64,000 nt of DNA from Salmonella enterica subsp. houtenae serovar Houten (GCA_900478215.1 LS483478.1:3410001-3474000), one strand, 5' to 3'. Numbered from the stretch's first letter, positions 18,019-27,364 are shown. Notes: generated by a model not told the origin, from the letters alone. Numbers and translations: made by a program.

Positions 18019-18438
18019 TCACTTTTTGTTGGGACGAATCACAGGAGCTGCTTTATCCAGTACGCCATTGACGAATTTGTGGCTGTCTTCAGCGCCAAAG
18101 GTTTTCGCCAGTTCAATCGCTTCGTTGATGGCCACTTTATAAGGCACATCGCTGCGTTTTGACAGCTCAAACAACGCAATACGCAACACGGCTTTTTCAA
18201 CCTGTCCCAGCTCTTCAAGCAGGCGGGACAGATACGGTTTCATTAAACCATCCAGGTACGCGCTGTTAGTCGCCACCCCGGACAGCAGTTCACGGAAATA
18301 GAGAACGTCGACGTCTTTTACGTCCTGTTCCGCCAGGAACTGGTATTCAACATCAGCGATGTCGTTCTGGGACAACTGCCAGGAGTAAAGCGCCTGGACG
18401 GCACACTCACGGGCGCGGCGACGAGCAGCAGGTTTCAC
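18019..18438 (-). CDS. nusB: Transcription antitermination protein NusB
   Basis: RNA-binding protein that with NusE (S10) recognises boxA RNA and supports antitermination of rRNA operons. The 139-residue all-helical product begins MKPAARRRARECAVQALYSW, the arginine-rich N-terminus that contacts boxA. It lies 19 bases after ribH in the same cluster. Confidence 0.97.
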   Translation of the reverse strand: MKPAARRRARECAVQALYSWQLSQNDIADVEYQFLAEQDVKDVDVLYFRELLSGVATNSAYLDGLMKPYLSRLLEELGQVEKAVLRIALFELSKRSDVPYKVAINEAIELAKTFGAEDSHKFVNGVLDKAAPVIRPNKK

Positions 18439-18457
18439 GGAATTCCCCTTACAAAAA

Positions 18458-18928
18458 TCAGGCCTTAATGGCTTTCAATACATTAATCATTTCAAGCGCG
18501 GTCAGCGCAGCTTCTGCGCCTTTATTACCGGCTTTTGTACCAGCACGTTCGATGGCTTGTTCAATACTCTCGGTGGTCAGAACACCAAAGGCTACCGGCA
18601 CGCCGCTGTCCTGGGCAACGCTTGCCAGGCCATTGCTGGCGCCGCCTGCCACATATTCAAAGTGCGCCGTCCCTCCGCGAATCACGGTTCCCAGCGCAAT
18701 CACGGCGTCATAGTTACCGCTTTTCGCCAGCGCATCGGCCGCCAGCGGCAGTTCATAAGCGCCTGGCACCCACACTACGGTAATATTATCATCTTTTACC
18801 TGGCCAATACGCGTCAGGGCATCAACAGCGCCATCCAGCAGGCTGTCGTTGATAAACTGATTGAAACGCGCAATAGTGATGACGACGCGAGCGTCAGGAG
18901 CGGCAACGTTAGCTTTAATAATGTTCAT
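18458..18928 (-). CDS. ribH: 6,7-dimethyl-8-ribityllumazine synthase
   Basis: Penultimate step of riboflavin synthesis: condenses the ribityl-amino uracil with dihydroxybutanone phosphate. In E. coli nomenclature also called ribE. The 156-residue product starts MNIIKANVAAP at the ATG at 18928, preceded by GGAAGAGAG; a longer in-frame reading to 18979 is not supported. Motifs PGAYELPLAA and GTVIRGGTAHFEYV (with the conserved catalytic His) are intact. It follows ribD in the operon. Confidence 0.96.
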   Translation of the reverse strand: MNIIKANVAAPDARVVITIARFNQFINDSLLDGAVDALTRIGQVKDDNITVVWVPGAYELPLAADALAKSGNYDAVIALGTVIRGGTAHFEYVAGGASNGLASVAQDSGVPVAFGVLTTESIEQAIERAGTKAGNKGAEAALTALEMINVLKAIKA

Positions 18929-19016
18929 ATTCTCTCTTCCAGGGTTCATTTGGCCCCGCAGGGGGGCGGATTTTATCATAATAATTTGAGCGCTGCTCCC
19001 CTTTCGACGGGAGAAC

Positions 19017-20120
19017 TCATGCGCTCACCATATGCAGGCAAACATCCGGGCCGACATGACGTATTTCGCTGAAGGTAAATTGCGGCGCGTCGGCGAGCTT
19101 CTCAAGCCCCGGCAATTCGCATAATCCCCGCGCCTGAGTTCCCAACAATTTAGGCGCAACATAGACAATCAGTTCATCCACCAGCCCGGCTTGCAGCAAC
19201 GCGCCCGCCAGTCCCGGTCCGGCTTCAACCCAGATACTATTAATCTGCTGCCTGCCTAATTGCATCATCAGCACAACCAGATCCAAATGTCCGTTGTGCG
19301 CCGGCACGCTGATAGTACGAACTGAATCGGGCCACGCGCGGCTATCTTCCTGGGTACGCGCAATCCACGTTTCGCCCGGCTGCTGCACAATACGATGCGC
19401 AGGCGTTACCCGATTTTGGCTGTCGATAACAATTCGCACCGGCTGGCGCAGATTTTCCTGCGGGTAAAAAGCCTGCGTAGACGCATCTAATTCCGCCCAA
19501 CGCACTGTCAAGGCCGGATCGTCAGCCAGTACCGTCGCGCTACTGGTTAAAATAGCGTGACTTTGCGCACGCAAGCGCTGAACGTCGCGCCGGGCCTGCG
19601 GCGAGGTGATCCACTGGCTTTCGCCGCTGGCCATCGCCGTCCGTCCGTCCACGGAGGCGCCCAGTTTAAGCTGAAGATAAGGGAACCCGGTACGCATCCG
19701 CTTGAGGAAGCCTTTATTGAGCGCCTCCGCTTCACTCATCATTAACCCGTGGCTTACCGCAATACCCGCCTGCTGCAAACGATACAGCCCGCGTCCGGCG
19801 ACCTGTGGATTCGGGTCCTGCATCGCGGCGACAACGCGCGCGACGCCGGCCGCAATCAGCGCATCACAGCATGGCGGCGTTCGCCCGTGATGGCTACAGG
19901 GTTCAAGCGTGACATAGGCGGTTGCGCCTTTGGCTTTTGCGCCCGCCATCCGCAACGCATGTACCTCGGCGTGCGGCTCTCCGGCGCGCTGGTGATAACC
20001 TTCGCCGACGATGTCGCCATTGTTAACAATGACGCAGCCGACATTCGGGTTCGGGTGAGTGGTGAAACGTCCACGCTGCGCCAGTTTTAGCGCTCGCGCC
20101 ATGTAAAACTCATCCTGCAT
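19017..20120 (-). CDS. ribD: Bifunctional riboflavin deaminase/reductase RibD
   Basis: Catalyses the second and third steps of riboflavin synthesis. The 367-residue product has an N-terminal cytidine-deaminase-like zinc domain (HAEVHAL, then PCSHHGRTPPCCDA supplying the zinc cysteines, about residues 50-85) and a C-terminal NADPH reductase domain from about residue 147 (KLGASVDGR). It follows nrdR by only 3 bases, indicating a shared transcript. Confidence 0.97.
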   Translation of the reverse strand: MQDEFYMARALKLAQRGRFTTHPNPNVGCVIVNNGDIVGEGYHQRAGEPHAEVHALRMAGAKAKGATAYVTLEPCSHHGRTPPCCDALIAAGVARVVAAMQDPNPQVAGRGLYRLQQAGIAVSHGLMMSEAEALNKGFLKRMRTGFPYLQLKLGASVDGRTAMASGESQWITSPQARRDVQRLRAQSHAILTSSATVLADDPALTVRWAELDASTQAFYPQENLRQPVRIVIDSQNRVTPAHRIVQQPGETWIARTQEDSRAWPDSVRTISVPAHNGHLDLVVLMMQLGRQQINSIWVEAGPGLAGALLQAGLVDELIVYVAPKLLGTQARGLCELPGLEKLADAPQFTFSEIRHVGPDVCLHMVSA

Positions 20121-20123
20121 GGC

Positions 20124-20573
20124 TTAGTCCTGTAGGCGAGCAATCTCTTCGCCAAAGTCTTTGATATCTTCGAAACTGCGATAGACGGAGGCAAAACGAA
20201 TATACGCGACTTTATCGAGTTTTTTCAGTTGCTCCATGACCAGATTGCCAATCATCTTACTGGGAATTTCACGCTCCCCGGTGGCGCGTAATTGTGACTT
20301 AATATGGTTCAACGCCATTTCAACATCATCCGCGCTGACGGGCCTTTTTTCCAGTGCTCTCAACATACCGCTGCGCAGCTTATCCTCATTAAAGGGTTCG
20401 CGCACATCGTTGCTTTTTATCACGCGCGGCATGACCAGTTCAGCCACTTCAAATGTTGTAAAGCGTTCATTACAAACCAGGCACTGCCGACGGCGGCGTA
20501 CGGATGAGCCCTCGCCTACAAGACGAGAATCAATGACTTTGGTATCTACGGCGAAACAAAATGGGCAATGCAT
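20124..20573 (-). CDS. nrdR: Transcriptional repressor NrdR
   Basis: Nucleotide-sensing repressor of ribonucleotide reductase genes. The 149-residue product has an N-terminal zinc ribbon (Cys3, Cys6, Cys31, Cys34; motifs CPFC and CLVC) and an ATP-cone domain starting at about residue 49 (PRVIKSNDVREPF). It heads the cluster and is divergent from yajI. Confidence 0.97.
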   Translation of the reverse strand: MHCPFCFAVDTKVIDSRLVGEGSSVRRRRQCLVCNERFTTFEVAELVMPRVIKSNDVREPFNEDKLRSGMLRALEKRPVSADDVEMALNHIKSQLRATGEREIPSKMIGNLVMEQLKKLDKVAYIRFASVYRSFEDIKDFGEEIARLQD

Positions 20574-20724
20574 ACGGCGTCCTGACCAGGTAGTTTAGAA
20601 AAGGTTATTTTACCCTGAACTGGCGCGACAACAAAGGCAGAGCGCTTTTGAGACAAAGGATCGGTGCCTTTGTTCATAGAGCAAACTACCATTACGCTAT
20701 CGGACCATGAAGGAAATGATCGAC

Positions 20725-21264
20725 ATGACAAGACGTTACCTAAGAATTCTCCTGGTGGGAAGTCTCTTGAGCTTGACCGCCTGCGCGCCGCAGAGCGACG
20801 TTCGCCAGATGCATCAAAATATTAGTACTTTGAATAAAGAGATGAACCAACTGAATCAGGAAACGGTAAAGATTACCCAACAAAATAAGCTGAATGCGGA
20901 TTCAACTCGCGGCGTCTATCTGTTGCCTGGCGCAAATACGCCTGCCCGTCTGGAGAGTCAGATCGGTACGCTACGTATGATGTTACTGAGTATTACGCCT
21001 GTCGCTGACGGCACCCACGCCACGTTACAAATTCAGGGCGAGTCCCGCGATCCGCTGCCAGCATTCAGCGCTACCGTAGAGTATGGGCAAATTCAGGGCA
21101 CGACAGAGAACTATCAGGAGGTGAATGCGCAGAGCCTTCTGGTCAATGCGTCGGCCAGTTTGCTGGCGCCCAGTGATGTCAACATTCCGTTACAGTTGAA
21201 GGGCATTACGCCGGAGCGGTTAGGTTTTATTCGCATCCACGACATCCAGCCTGTTAATCAATAA
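20725..21264 (+). CDS. yajI: Lipoprotein YajI
   Basis: Small predicted outer-membrane lipoprotein of unknown function. I chose the ATG at 20725 because AAGGA lies about 10 bases upstream and the product is then 179 residues, the length I recall for E. coli YajI; an ATG at 20707 has no ribosome site. The N-terminus has a basic region, a hydrophobic segment and lipobox LTAC with Cys20. A heptad-like stretch (about residues 25-60) rich in Gln and Asn follows, then a beta-rich domain. It precedes tsx on the same strand. Confidence 0.85.
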   Translation: MTRRYLRILLVGSLLSLTACAPQSDVRQMHQNISTLNKEMNQLNQETVKITQQNKLNADSTRGVYLLPGANTPARLESQIGTLRMMLLSITPVADGTHATLQIQGESRDPLPAFSATVEYGQIQGTTENYQEVNAQSLLVNASASLLAPSDVNIPLQLKGITPERLGFIRIHDIQPVNQ

Positions 21265-21353
21265 ACGTTCTGGCGGCGCGTTTTGTGTGCTCCGCAACAT
21301 CCCCTGCGCGACGTTTGTTGTCCTCCTGACATTTTCGTCATTTATAGCACGGA

Positions 21354-21382
21354 TTGGCAATATTCATGAAAGACTGTATAAT
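21354..21382 (+). promoter_or_regulatory. tsx upstream promoter (P1-like)
   Basis: TTGGCA at 21354-21359, a 17-base spacer and a perfect TATAAT at 21377-21382 form a strong sigma70 promoter about 180 bases before tsx. In E. coli tsx is known to have two promoters, the upstream one being DeoR-controlled; the position fits, but I did not identify a DeoR operator with confidence. Confidence 0.7.
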
Positions 21383-21404
21383 CGCCGCGCCTAAAATGCA
21401 CAAA

Positions 21405-21479
21405 CGTGAACGCAATCGATTACGTAAATGATAGATATGTGAAACAAGACATATTTTTGTGAACAATGATTTTTATAAT
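21405..21479 (+). promoter_or_regulatory. tsx downstream promoter with two CRP-like sites (P2-like)
   Basis: TATAAT at 21474-21479 implies a transcription start near 21486. Two CRP-like sites, CGTGA-N6-TCGAT at 21405-21420 and TGTGA-N6-ACATA at 21438-21453, are centred 33 bases apart, at about -73.5 and -40.5. This matches the known CRP/CytR arrangement of E. coli tsx P2, in which CytR binds between the two CRP sites. Confidence 0.7.
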
Positions 21480-21507
21480 AGGCTCCGCAGAAACAAGAAA
21501 TATTTAG

Positions 21508-21528
21508 AAACGCAAATTGCGTTTTTTT
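21508..21528 (+). terminator. Terminator-like hairpin in the tsx leader
   Basis: AAACGCAAATTGCGTTTTTTT: a short perfect stem (AACGCA/TGCGTT) followed directly by seven T residues, 36 bases before the tsx ATG. It has the shape of an intrinsic terminator or attenuator within the 5' UTR of both tsx promoters. Confidence 0.5.
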
Positions 21529-21563
21529 CACTCCCGCAAGGGATTTCAAACAGTGGCATACAT

Positions 21564-22427
21564 ATGAAAAAAACTTTACTCGCCGTCAGCGCAGCGCTGG
21601 CGCTCACCTCATCTTTTACTGTTAACGCAGCAGAAAACGATCAGCCGCAGTATCTTTCCGACTGGTGGCATCAAAGCGTAAACGTAGTAGGCAGCTACCA
21701 TACCCGCTTCTCGCCGAAACTGAACAACGATGTCTATCTGGAATATGAAGCTTTTGCCAAAAAAGACTGGTTTGATTTCTATGGCTACATCGATATTCCT
21801 AAAACCTTCGACTGGGGTAACGGCAACGATAAAGGCGTCTGGTCTGACGGTTCTCCAATGTTTATGGAAATCGAACCGCGTTTCTCGATTGATAAACTGA
21901 CCGGCGTCAACCTGGGCTTCGGCCCGTTTAAAGAGTGGTATTTCGCCAACAACTACATCTACGATATGGGCGATAACAAAGCCAGCCGCCAGAGCACGTG
22001 GTATATGGGTCTGGGGACCGATATCGACACCGGTCTGCCGATGGGCCTGTCGCTGAACGTGTATGCGAAATATCAGTGGCAAAACTACGGCGCTTCCAAT
22101 GAAAACGAATGGGACGGCTACCGTTTCAAAGTGAAATACTTCGTCCCCATCACCGATCTGTGGGGCGGTAAACTGAGCTATATCGGCTTTACCAACTTTG
22201 ACTGGGGATCTGATTTAGGCGACGATCCGAACCGTACCAGCAACTCGATCGCATCCAGCCATATCCTGGCGCTGAACTACGATCACTGGCACTACTCGGT
22301 CGTTGCGCGTTACTTCCATAACGGCGGACAGTGGCAGAATGGCGCAAATCTGAACTGGGGCGACGGCGATTTCAGTGCGAAATCTACCGGCTGGGGCGGC
22401 TACCTGGTCGTGGGTTACAACTTCTGA
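21564..22427 (+). CDS. tsx: Nucleoside-specific outer-membrane channel Tsx
   Basis: Outer-membrane beta-barrel that passes nucleosides and deoxynucleosides; also receptor for phage T6 and colicin K in E. coli. The 287-residue precursor starts MKKTLLAVSA at 21564 with a 22-residue signal peptide ending VNA, then the mature AENDQPQYLSDWWHQ. The final residue is Phe (VGYNF), as needed for barrel assembly. I rejected a longer start at 21459, which would read through the leader hairpin. Confidence 0.97.
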   Translation: MKKTLLAVSAALALTSSFTVNAAENDQPQYLSDWWHQSVNVVGSYHTRFSPKLNNDVYLEYEAFAKKDWFDFYGYIDIPKTFDWGNGNDKGVWSDGSPMFMEIEPRFSIDKLTGVNLGFGPFKEWYFANNYIYDMGDNKASRQSTWYMGLGTDIDTGLPMGLSLNVYAKYQWQNYGASNENEWDGYRFKVKYFVPITDLWGGKLSYIGFTNFDWGSDLGDDPNRTSNSIASSHILALNYDHWHYSVVARYFHNGGQWQNGANLNWGDGDFSAKSTGWGGYLVVGYNF

Positions 22428-22433
22428 TTCGCG

Positions 22434-22461
22434 TAATACGCCGGGAATCTCCGGCGTATTA
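22434..22461 (+). terminator. Hairpin after tsx
   Basis: TAATACGCCGG at 22434-22444 pairs perfectly with CCGGCGTATTA at 22451-22461 around a 6-base loop, directly after the tsx stop and before the convergent yajD. The T-run is short, so it may serve both genes as an end structure. Confidence 0.65.
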
Positions 22462-22503
22462 ACCATAACATGCCGGGCAGACCGCGCTCCGGCACCTTTG
22501 TTC

Positions 22504-22851
22504 TCACTTCTTCTTATTCATCATCGCTTTCAGATCGGCAAACGGGTTATAGGTCGCCTCGCCGACATCTTTTTGCGCGTCCTCCCCGGCAATGACCGTC
22601 GAACCGTACTGATCGGCTTCGGTATATTTGGAATGTTCATGATCGTGGCAATAGAGGCACAGCAGCTCCCAGTTGCTGCCGTCTTCCGGATTATTGGTAT
22701 GGTCGTGATCGATATGATGCACCGTTAATTCACGCAGATTTGAATATACAAACTCACGGGAACAACGTCCGCATACCCACGGAAACAATTTCAGCGCCTT
22801 TTCGCGATAGCCGCTTTCCAGGCGGGTATAGTTTTTCGGGATGATAGCCAT
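22504..22851 (-). CDS. yajD: HNH endonuclease-like protein YajD
   Basis: A 115-residue protein of the HNH family: zinc-ribbon pair CGRCS near residue 26, then HHIDHDHTNNPEDGSNWELL and LYCHDHEHSK, supplying the HNH catalytic core and second zinc pair. Its biological role is unknown. Length and sequence match E. coli YajD. It lies beyond the secF terminator, so probably has its own promoter. Confidence 0.92.
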   Translation of the reverse strand: MAIIPKNYTRLESGYREKALKLFPWVCGRCSREFVYSNLRELTVHHIDHDHTNNPEDGSNWELLCLYCHDHEHSKYTEADQYGSTVIAGEDAQKDVGEATYNPFADLKAMMNKKK

Positions 22852-22888
22852 GATAGCTCCTCATGCAATCAAGTTTATTCTGGATAAT

Positions 22889-22926
22889 AAAAAGCCGCAG
22901 CACCCTGCGATGTTGCGGCTTTTTTC
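22889..22926 (-). terminator. Terminator of the yajC-secD-secF operon
   Basis: An 11-bp-plus stem (AAAAGCCGCA with TGCGGCTTTT) flanked by A-runs on one side and T-runs on the other lies 20-56 bases after the secF stop. On the minus strand it is followed by TTTTTATTATCC; it could work in both directions. Confidence 0.8.
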
Positions 22927-22944
22927 AGTCATGTTAACGCCAGC

Positions 22945-23916
22945 TTATGGCAGAATAGACGGCTGATCCGCCCCTTCTTTCTCGACTTTCTGCTGCAACA
23001 TATGCTCGCGCTTCATACCGAGTTTCAGCGCCAGCGCCGATGCGACATAGATAGATGATGCCGTACCGATAGAAACACCGATCAGCATCGTCAGTGAGAA
23101 GCCTTCCAGTACCGGACCGCCGAAGAGGTACAGCATCAGAATCACCACTAACGTCGTACCGGAGGTAATCAACGTACGGTGTAGCGTCTGGGTCAGCGAC
23201 ACGTTAAAGATTTCATAAGGCGTCCCGCGACGAATTTTACGGAAGTTCTCACGAATACGGTCAGAGACCACGATACTGTCGTTTAGCGAGTAACCGATCA
23301 CTGACATCAGAGATGCCACAATGGTCAAGTCAATCTCAATATGGAAAAGCGACAGTATCCCCAGCGTAATGATTACATCGTGCGCCAGCGCGATGACCAC
23401 CCCTGCCGCCAGTCGCCACTCAAAGCGGAAACCGACGTAAACAAGGATAGAGATCAACGCTACCAGCAGCGCCATAGCGCCAGTTTGCGCCAGATCGGCG
23501 CCCACGCTTGGTCCCACGAATTCAATACGCTTCACGGCCGCATTCTGGTTAGTGGCTTCATTAATGATAGTCACCACTTTACTGCCCAGTACCTGACCGC
23601 CGGTTTCACCTTCGGTTGGCGGCATACGCACCATAATGTCGTGGCTGCTGCCAAAGTTCTGCAACTGCGGCTCTTCAAAGCCCGCTTTTTGCAGCGCTTC
23701 GCGCATCACGTCCATTTCAGCCGGTTTTTCCAGCGTGATTTCAATCACCGTACCACCGGTGAAATCCAGCCCCCAGTTAAACCCGCGCACGCCCATAATG
23801 ACAATGGCCGCGATCAGCAACAGTCCGGAGATACCGAATGCCCAGTAGTCCCAGCGCATAAAGTCATAGACTTTACGGCCATGGTTTAGTTGTTCAACAG
23901 TGTATTCCTGTGCCAC
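22945..23916 (-). CDS. secF: Protein translocase subunit SecF
   Basis: Inner-membrane RND-family partner of SecD that uses the proton gradient to help Sec-dependent export. The 323-residue product has six predicted membrane helices, a periplasmic domain between helices 1 and 2, and the conserved GFNWGLDFTGGT motif. The start is a GTG at 23916, preceded by GAGGAG at 6 bases, which gives the E. coli N-terminus (AQEYTVEQLNHG); an ATG reading from 23961 would overlap secD. It starts 10 bases after the secD stop. Confidence 0.95.
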   Translation of the reverse strand: MAQEYTVEQLNHGRKVYDFMRWDYWAFGISGLLLIAAIVIMGVRGFNWGLDFTGGTVIEITLEKPAEMDVMREALQKAGFEEPQLQNFGSSHDIMVRMPPTEGETGGQVLGSKVVTIINEATNQNAAVKRIEFVGPSVGADLAQTGAMALLVALISILVYVGFRFEWRLAAGVVIALAHDVIITLGILSLFHIEIDLTIVASLMSVIGYSLNDSIVVSDRIRENFRKIRRGTPYEIFNVSLTQTLHRTLITSGTTLVVILMLYLFGGPVLEGFSLTMLIGVSIGTASSIYVASALALKLGMKREHMLQQKVEKEGADQPSILP

Positions 23917-23926
23917 ATCGCACTCC

Positions 23927-25774
23927 TCAGATTGACAGCTTAGTGACGCGCTTGCCGCCATATAGCAGGTTTACGATAGCACGCGTACCAATAATCGCGG
24001 TGAACATCGATGTCGCCACACCGATACCGGTCGTAATCGCAAACCCTTTTATCGCCCCGGTACCGACAGCATACAGGATGATGACTTTAATCAACGTCGT
24101 GATGTTCGCATCGAAGATGGAACTAAACGCGCCGGCATAGCCTTCGTTGATCGCCTGCTGTACCGTGCGTCCATTGCTCAACTCTTCTTTGATACGTTCG
24201 TTAATCAGAACGTTGGCGTCGACCGCGACCGCAAGGGTTAACACGATACCTGCAATCCCCGGCATACTGAGCGTTGCCCCCGGCAACAGCGACATGATAC
24301 CGACAATCAACACCAGGTTAGCCACTAACGCGCTGGTCGCAATCAGACCAAACTTCTTATAGAAGAAGATCATGAACAGGATGGAAACCACCAGACCGGC
24401 CAGACACGCTTCCAGGCCCTGCTTAATGTTCTGCATACCCAGGGTCGGGCCAATGGTGCGCTCTTCAACGATCTGAATCGGGGCAATCAGGGCGCCCGCG
24501 CGCAGCAACAACGAGAGCTGGCGCGCTTCGTTCGGGTTGCTGATACCGGTAATACGGAAGCTGTTACCCAGCCGAGACTGGATGTTGGCAATGTTAATCA
24601 CCTCTTCCTGTTTCACCAGTACGGCGCGACCGTTAGCGTCTTTCTTACCGCTGTCTTTATACTCCACAAACAGGGTCGCCATCGGTTTGCCGATATTGTC
24701 CTTAGTGAAGTTAGACATGATATTGCCGCCTGCGCTATCCAGCGAGATGTTAACCTGCGGCTGGTTATACTCATCCTGGCTGGACGTAGAGTCGGTGATA
24801 TGGTCGCCGGTGAGGATCACGCGTTTATACAATACAACCGGCTGACCTTCGCGGGTCTGTTTCACTTCGGAATCACCCGGTACGCGCCCGGCGGCGGCGG
24901 CGGCCTGGTCAACGTTGGTATTCACCAGACGGAATTCCAGCGTTGCGGTCGCGCCCAGAATTTCTTTCGCGCGAGCGGTATCCTGGATACCCGGCAGCTC
25001 AACCACAATACGGTCTGCGCCCTGACGTTGTACGACAGGCTCCGCGACACCCAGTTGGTTAACACGGTTACGCAGAATATTAATGTTCTGCTGAACGGCG
25101 TATTCGCGGGCTTCGCTCAGACGCGCATCGGTCATTACCGCGCGAAGCTGATTGCCGCTCTGGCTGGAAATCACCAGGTCACGATGACGCGGCGTCAGAT
25201 AGGCGATCGCCTCATCACGCGCTTTGCTGTCACGGAACGTGATGCTCAACCCATAATTATCTTCTTTACGAACAGTGGTATAAGGAATGCCTTTTTCACG
25301 CAGATCGCTGCGCAGGCTATCAATATTTTGTTCCTGGAGTTTACCCAACGCGGTATCCATATCCACTTCCATCAGGAAGTGAACGCCGCCGCGCAGGTCA
25401 AGACCGAGCTTCATCGGATCGGCGTGAATAGCCGCCAACCAGCGCGGCGTAGCCGGCGCAAGGTTAAGCGCCACGACATATTTATCCCCCAGCACGCTCA
25501 TCAGCGCTTCACGGGCGCGTAGCTGGGTATCGGTGGTGTCGAAGCGCGCAAGAATAGCGCCCTCTTCCAGTGCCACAGACTTAGCGGGAATTTTTTCTTC
25601 TTGTAACGTTTTCTGGACCTGGATCAGCGTTTGCTCACTGGCGGCGACGCCGCGCACGCCAGTGATTTGAACAGCCGGATCCTCACCATACAGGTTGGGA
25701 AGTGCGTAAAGCAGGCCGACGACAATCACGACGACCAGCATGATGTACTTCCACAAAGGATAACGGTTTAACAC
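23927..25774 (-). CDS. secD: Protein translocase subunit SecD
   Basis: Large RND-family subunit of the SecDF-YajC complex, which assists late steps of protein translocation. The 615-residue product has one N-terminal membrane helix, a long periplasmic P1 domain (about 30-440, including the DLRGGVHFLMEVD motif) and five C-terminal helices with AVAVDANVLINERI. It follows yajC by 27 bases. Confidence 0.97.
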   Translation of the reverse strand: MLNRYPLWKYIMLVVVIVVGLLYALPNLYGEDPAVQITGVRGVAASEQTLIQVQKTLQEEKIPAKSVALEEGAILARFDTTDTQLRAREALMSVLGDKYVVALNLAPATPRWLAAIHADPMKLGLDLRGGVHFLMEVDMDTALGKLQEQNIDSLRSDLREKGIPYTTVRKEDNYGLSITFRDSKARDEAIAYLTPRHRDLVISSQSGNQLRAVMTDARLSEAREYAVQQNINILRNRVNQLGVAEPVVQRQGADRIVVELPGIQDTARAKEILGATATLEFRLVNTNVDQAAAAAGRVPGDSEVKQTREGQPVVLYKRVILTGDHITDSTSSQDEYNQPQVNISLDSAGGNIMSNFTKDNIGKPMATLFVEYKDSGKKDANGRAVLVKQEEVINIANIQSRLGNSFRITGISNPNEARQLSLLLRAGALIAPIQIVEERTIGPTLGMQNIKQGLEACLAGLVVSILFMIFFYKKFGLIATSALVANLVLIVGIMSLLPGATLSMPGIAGIVLTLAVAVDANVLINERIKEELSNGRTVQQAINEGYAGAFSSIFDANITTLIKVIILYAVGTGAIKGFAITTGIGVATSMFTAIIGTRAIVNLLYGGKRVTKLSI

Positions 25775-25801
25775 GGCAGTTCCCTTTGGGAAAACGAAAT
25801 A

Positions 25802-26134
25802 TTACAGCGCCTTCATGGTGCCTTTCGGCAGAACGGCAGCTACGAAGTCACGTTTGATAACCACTTCCGTGGTGTCATTCAGCGCGATGGCAATGTAGCC
25901 GGCTTCCGCTACTTTGGTCACTCGACCGACCAGACCGCCATTCGTCAGAACTTCATCACCTTTCGCAATGGAGTCCATCAGCTTTTTGTGCTCTTTGGTG
26001 CGCTTCTGCTGCGGGCGCAGGATCATGAAATAGAAAATCAGACCAAACACCACCAGCATTAAAATCAGAGACATCGGGCTGCCCTGCGCCGGAGCACCTG
26101 TTGCCGCTACCGCATCAGAAATAAAAAAGCTCAT
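25802..26134 (-). CDS. yajC: Sec translocon accessory subunit YajC
   Basis: A 110-residue protein with a single membrane helix at about 19-40 (SLILMLVVFGLIFYFMI) followed by RPQQKRTKEHKK and a small cytoplasmic domain. It copurifies with SecDF and AcrB in E. coli. It begins 22 bases after tgt and precedes secD, as usual. Confidence 0.96.
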   Translation of the reverse strand: MSFFISDAVAATGAPAQGSPMSLILMLVVFGLIFYFMILRPQQKRTKEHKKLMDSIAKGDEVLTNGGLVGRVTKVAEAGYIAIALNDTTEVVIKRDFVAAVLPKGTMKAL

Positions 26135-26156
26135 TCAAATTCCCTCATTATTAAAA

Positions 26157-27284
26157 TTAATCAACGTTCAAAGGTGGAACGGGTCGCCCCTGACGTTGGT
26201 AAAACTCGGTTACGAAGCTCTCTAATTTACCCTCTTCAATAGCCTTGCGTAAACCCGCCATCAAACGCTGGTAGTAACGCAAGTTATGAATGGTATTGAG
26301 ACGCGCGCCTAATATTTCGTTGCAACGGTCAAGATGATGCAAGTAAGCGCGTGAATAATTGCGACAGGTGTAGCAATCGCACTCGGCGTCAAGCGGGCTG
26401 GTGTCGCTTTTATGCTTTGCATTACGAATCTTCACCACGCCGTCGGTCACAAACAGATGACCATTACGGGCATTTCGCGTTGGCATGACACAGTCAAACA
26501 TATCAATACCGCGACGCACCCCTTCCACCAGATCTTCCGGTTTACCCACGCCCATCAGGTAACGCGGTTTGTCAGCCGGGATCTGCGGGCAGACGTGCTC
26601 CAGAATACGGTGCATATCTTCTTTCGGCTCACCGACAGCCAAACCGCCGACAGCGTAGCCATCAAAGCCAATCTCTACCAGACCTTTCACCGAGATATCG
26701 CGTAAATCTTCGTAAACACTGCCCTGAATGATGCCAAAAAGCGCATTCTTATTGCCAAGGCTATCAAAACGGTCGCGGCTACGCTTCGCCCAACGCAGCG
26801 ACATCTCCATCGAGCGTTTAGCATAGTCCCAGTCTGCCGGGTACGGCGTACATTCATCAAAGATCATCACGATATCGGAACCGAGATCGTACTGGATCTC
26901 CATCGATTTTTCCGGATCGAGGAAAATCGGATCGCCGTTGATCGGGTTACGGAAGTGCACGCCCTGCTCGGCAATCTTACGAATATCGCCGAGGCTGAAG
27001 ACCTGGAAGCCGCCGGAATCGGTGAGGATCGGCCCTTTCCACTGCATAAAATCGTGCAGATCGCCATGCAGCTTCATGATCTCCTGACCTGGACGCAGCC
27101 ACAGGTGGAAAGTATTACCGAGAATGATTTGCGCGCCGGTCGCTTCCACTTCTTCCGGCGTCATGCCTTTTACCGTACCGTAAGTACCAACGGGCATAAA
27201 AGCAGGCGTTTCCACTACGCCACGATCAAACACCAGACGACCGCGACGCGCGCGACCATCGGTGGTATCTAACTCAAATTTCAT
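26157..27284 (-). CDS. tgt: Queuine tRNA-ribosyltransferase (tRNA-guanine transglycosylase)
   Basis: Replaces guanine-34 with preQ1 in tRNAs for Asp, Asn, His and Tyr. The 375-residue TIM-barrel enzyme shows the catalytic Asp motif TDSGGFQVFSL near residue 89, GGLAVGEPKEDM, and the zinc site CDCYTCRNYSRAYLHHL near 302-318. It lies between queA and yajC on the same strand. Confidence 0.97.
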   Translation of the reverse strand: MKFELDTTDGRARRGRLVFDRGVVETPAFMPVGTYGTVKGMTPEEVEATGAQIILGNTFHLWLRPGQEIMKLHGDLHDFMQWKGPILTDSGGFQVFSLGDIRKIAEQGVHFRNPINGDPIFLDPEKSMEIQYDLGSDIVMIFDECTPYPADWDYAKRSMEMSLRWAKRSRDRFDSLGNKNALFGIIQGSVYEDLRDISVKGLVEIGFDGYAVGGLAVGEPKEDMHRILEHVCPQIPADKPRYLMGVGKPEDLVEGVRRGIDMFDCVMPTRNARNGHLFVTDGVVKIRNAKHKSDTSPLDAECDCYTCRNYSRAYLHHLDRCNEILGARLNTIHNLRYYQRLMAGLRKAIEEGKLESFVTEFYQRQGRPVPPLNVD

Positions 27285-27364
27285 TTTTTCTCCTGCATCA
27301 GAGAAACAGTCTGATGATTAAACACTCACCATGGAATCACTCCATAGCTTAAAAAAACAGTAAC

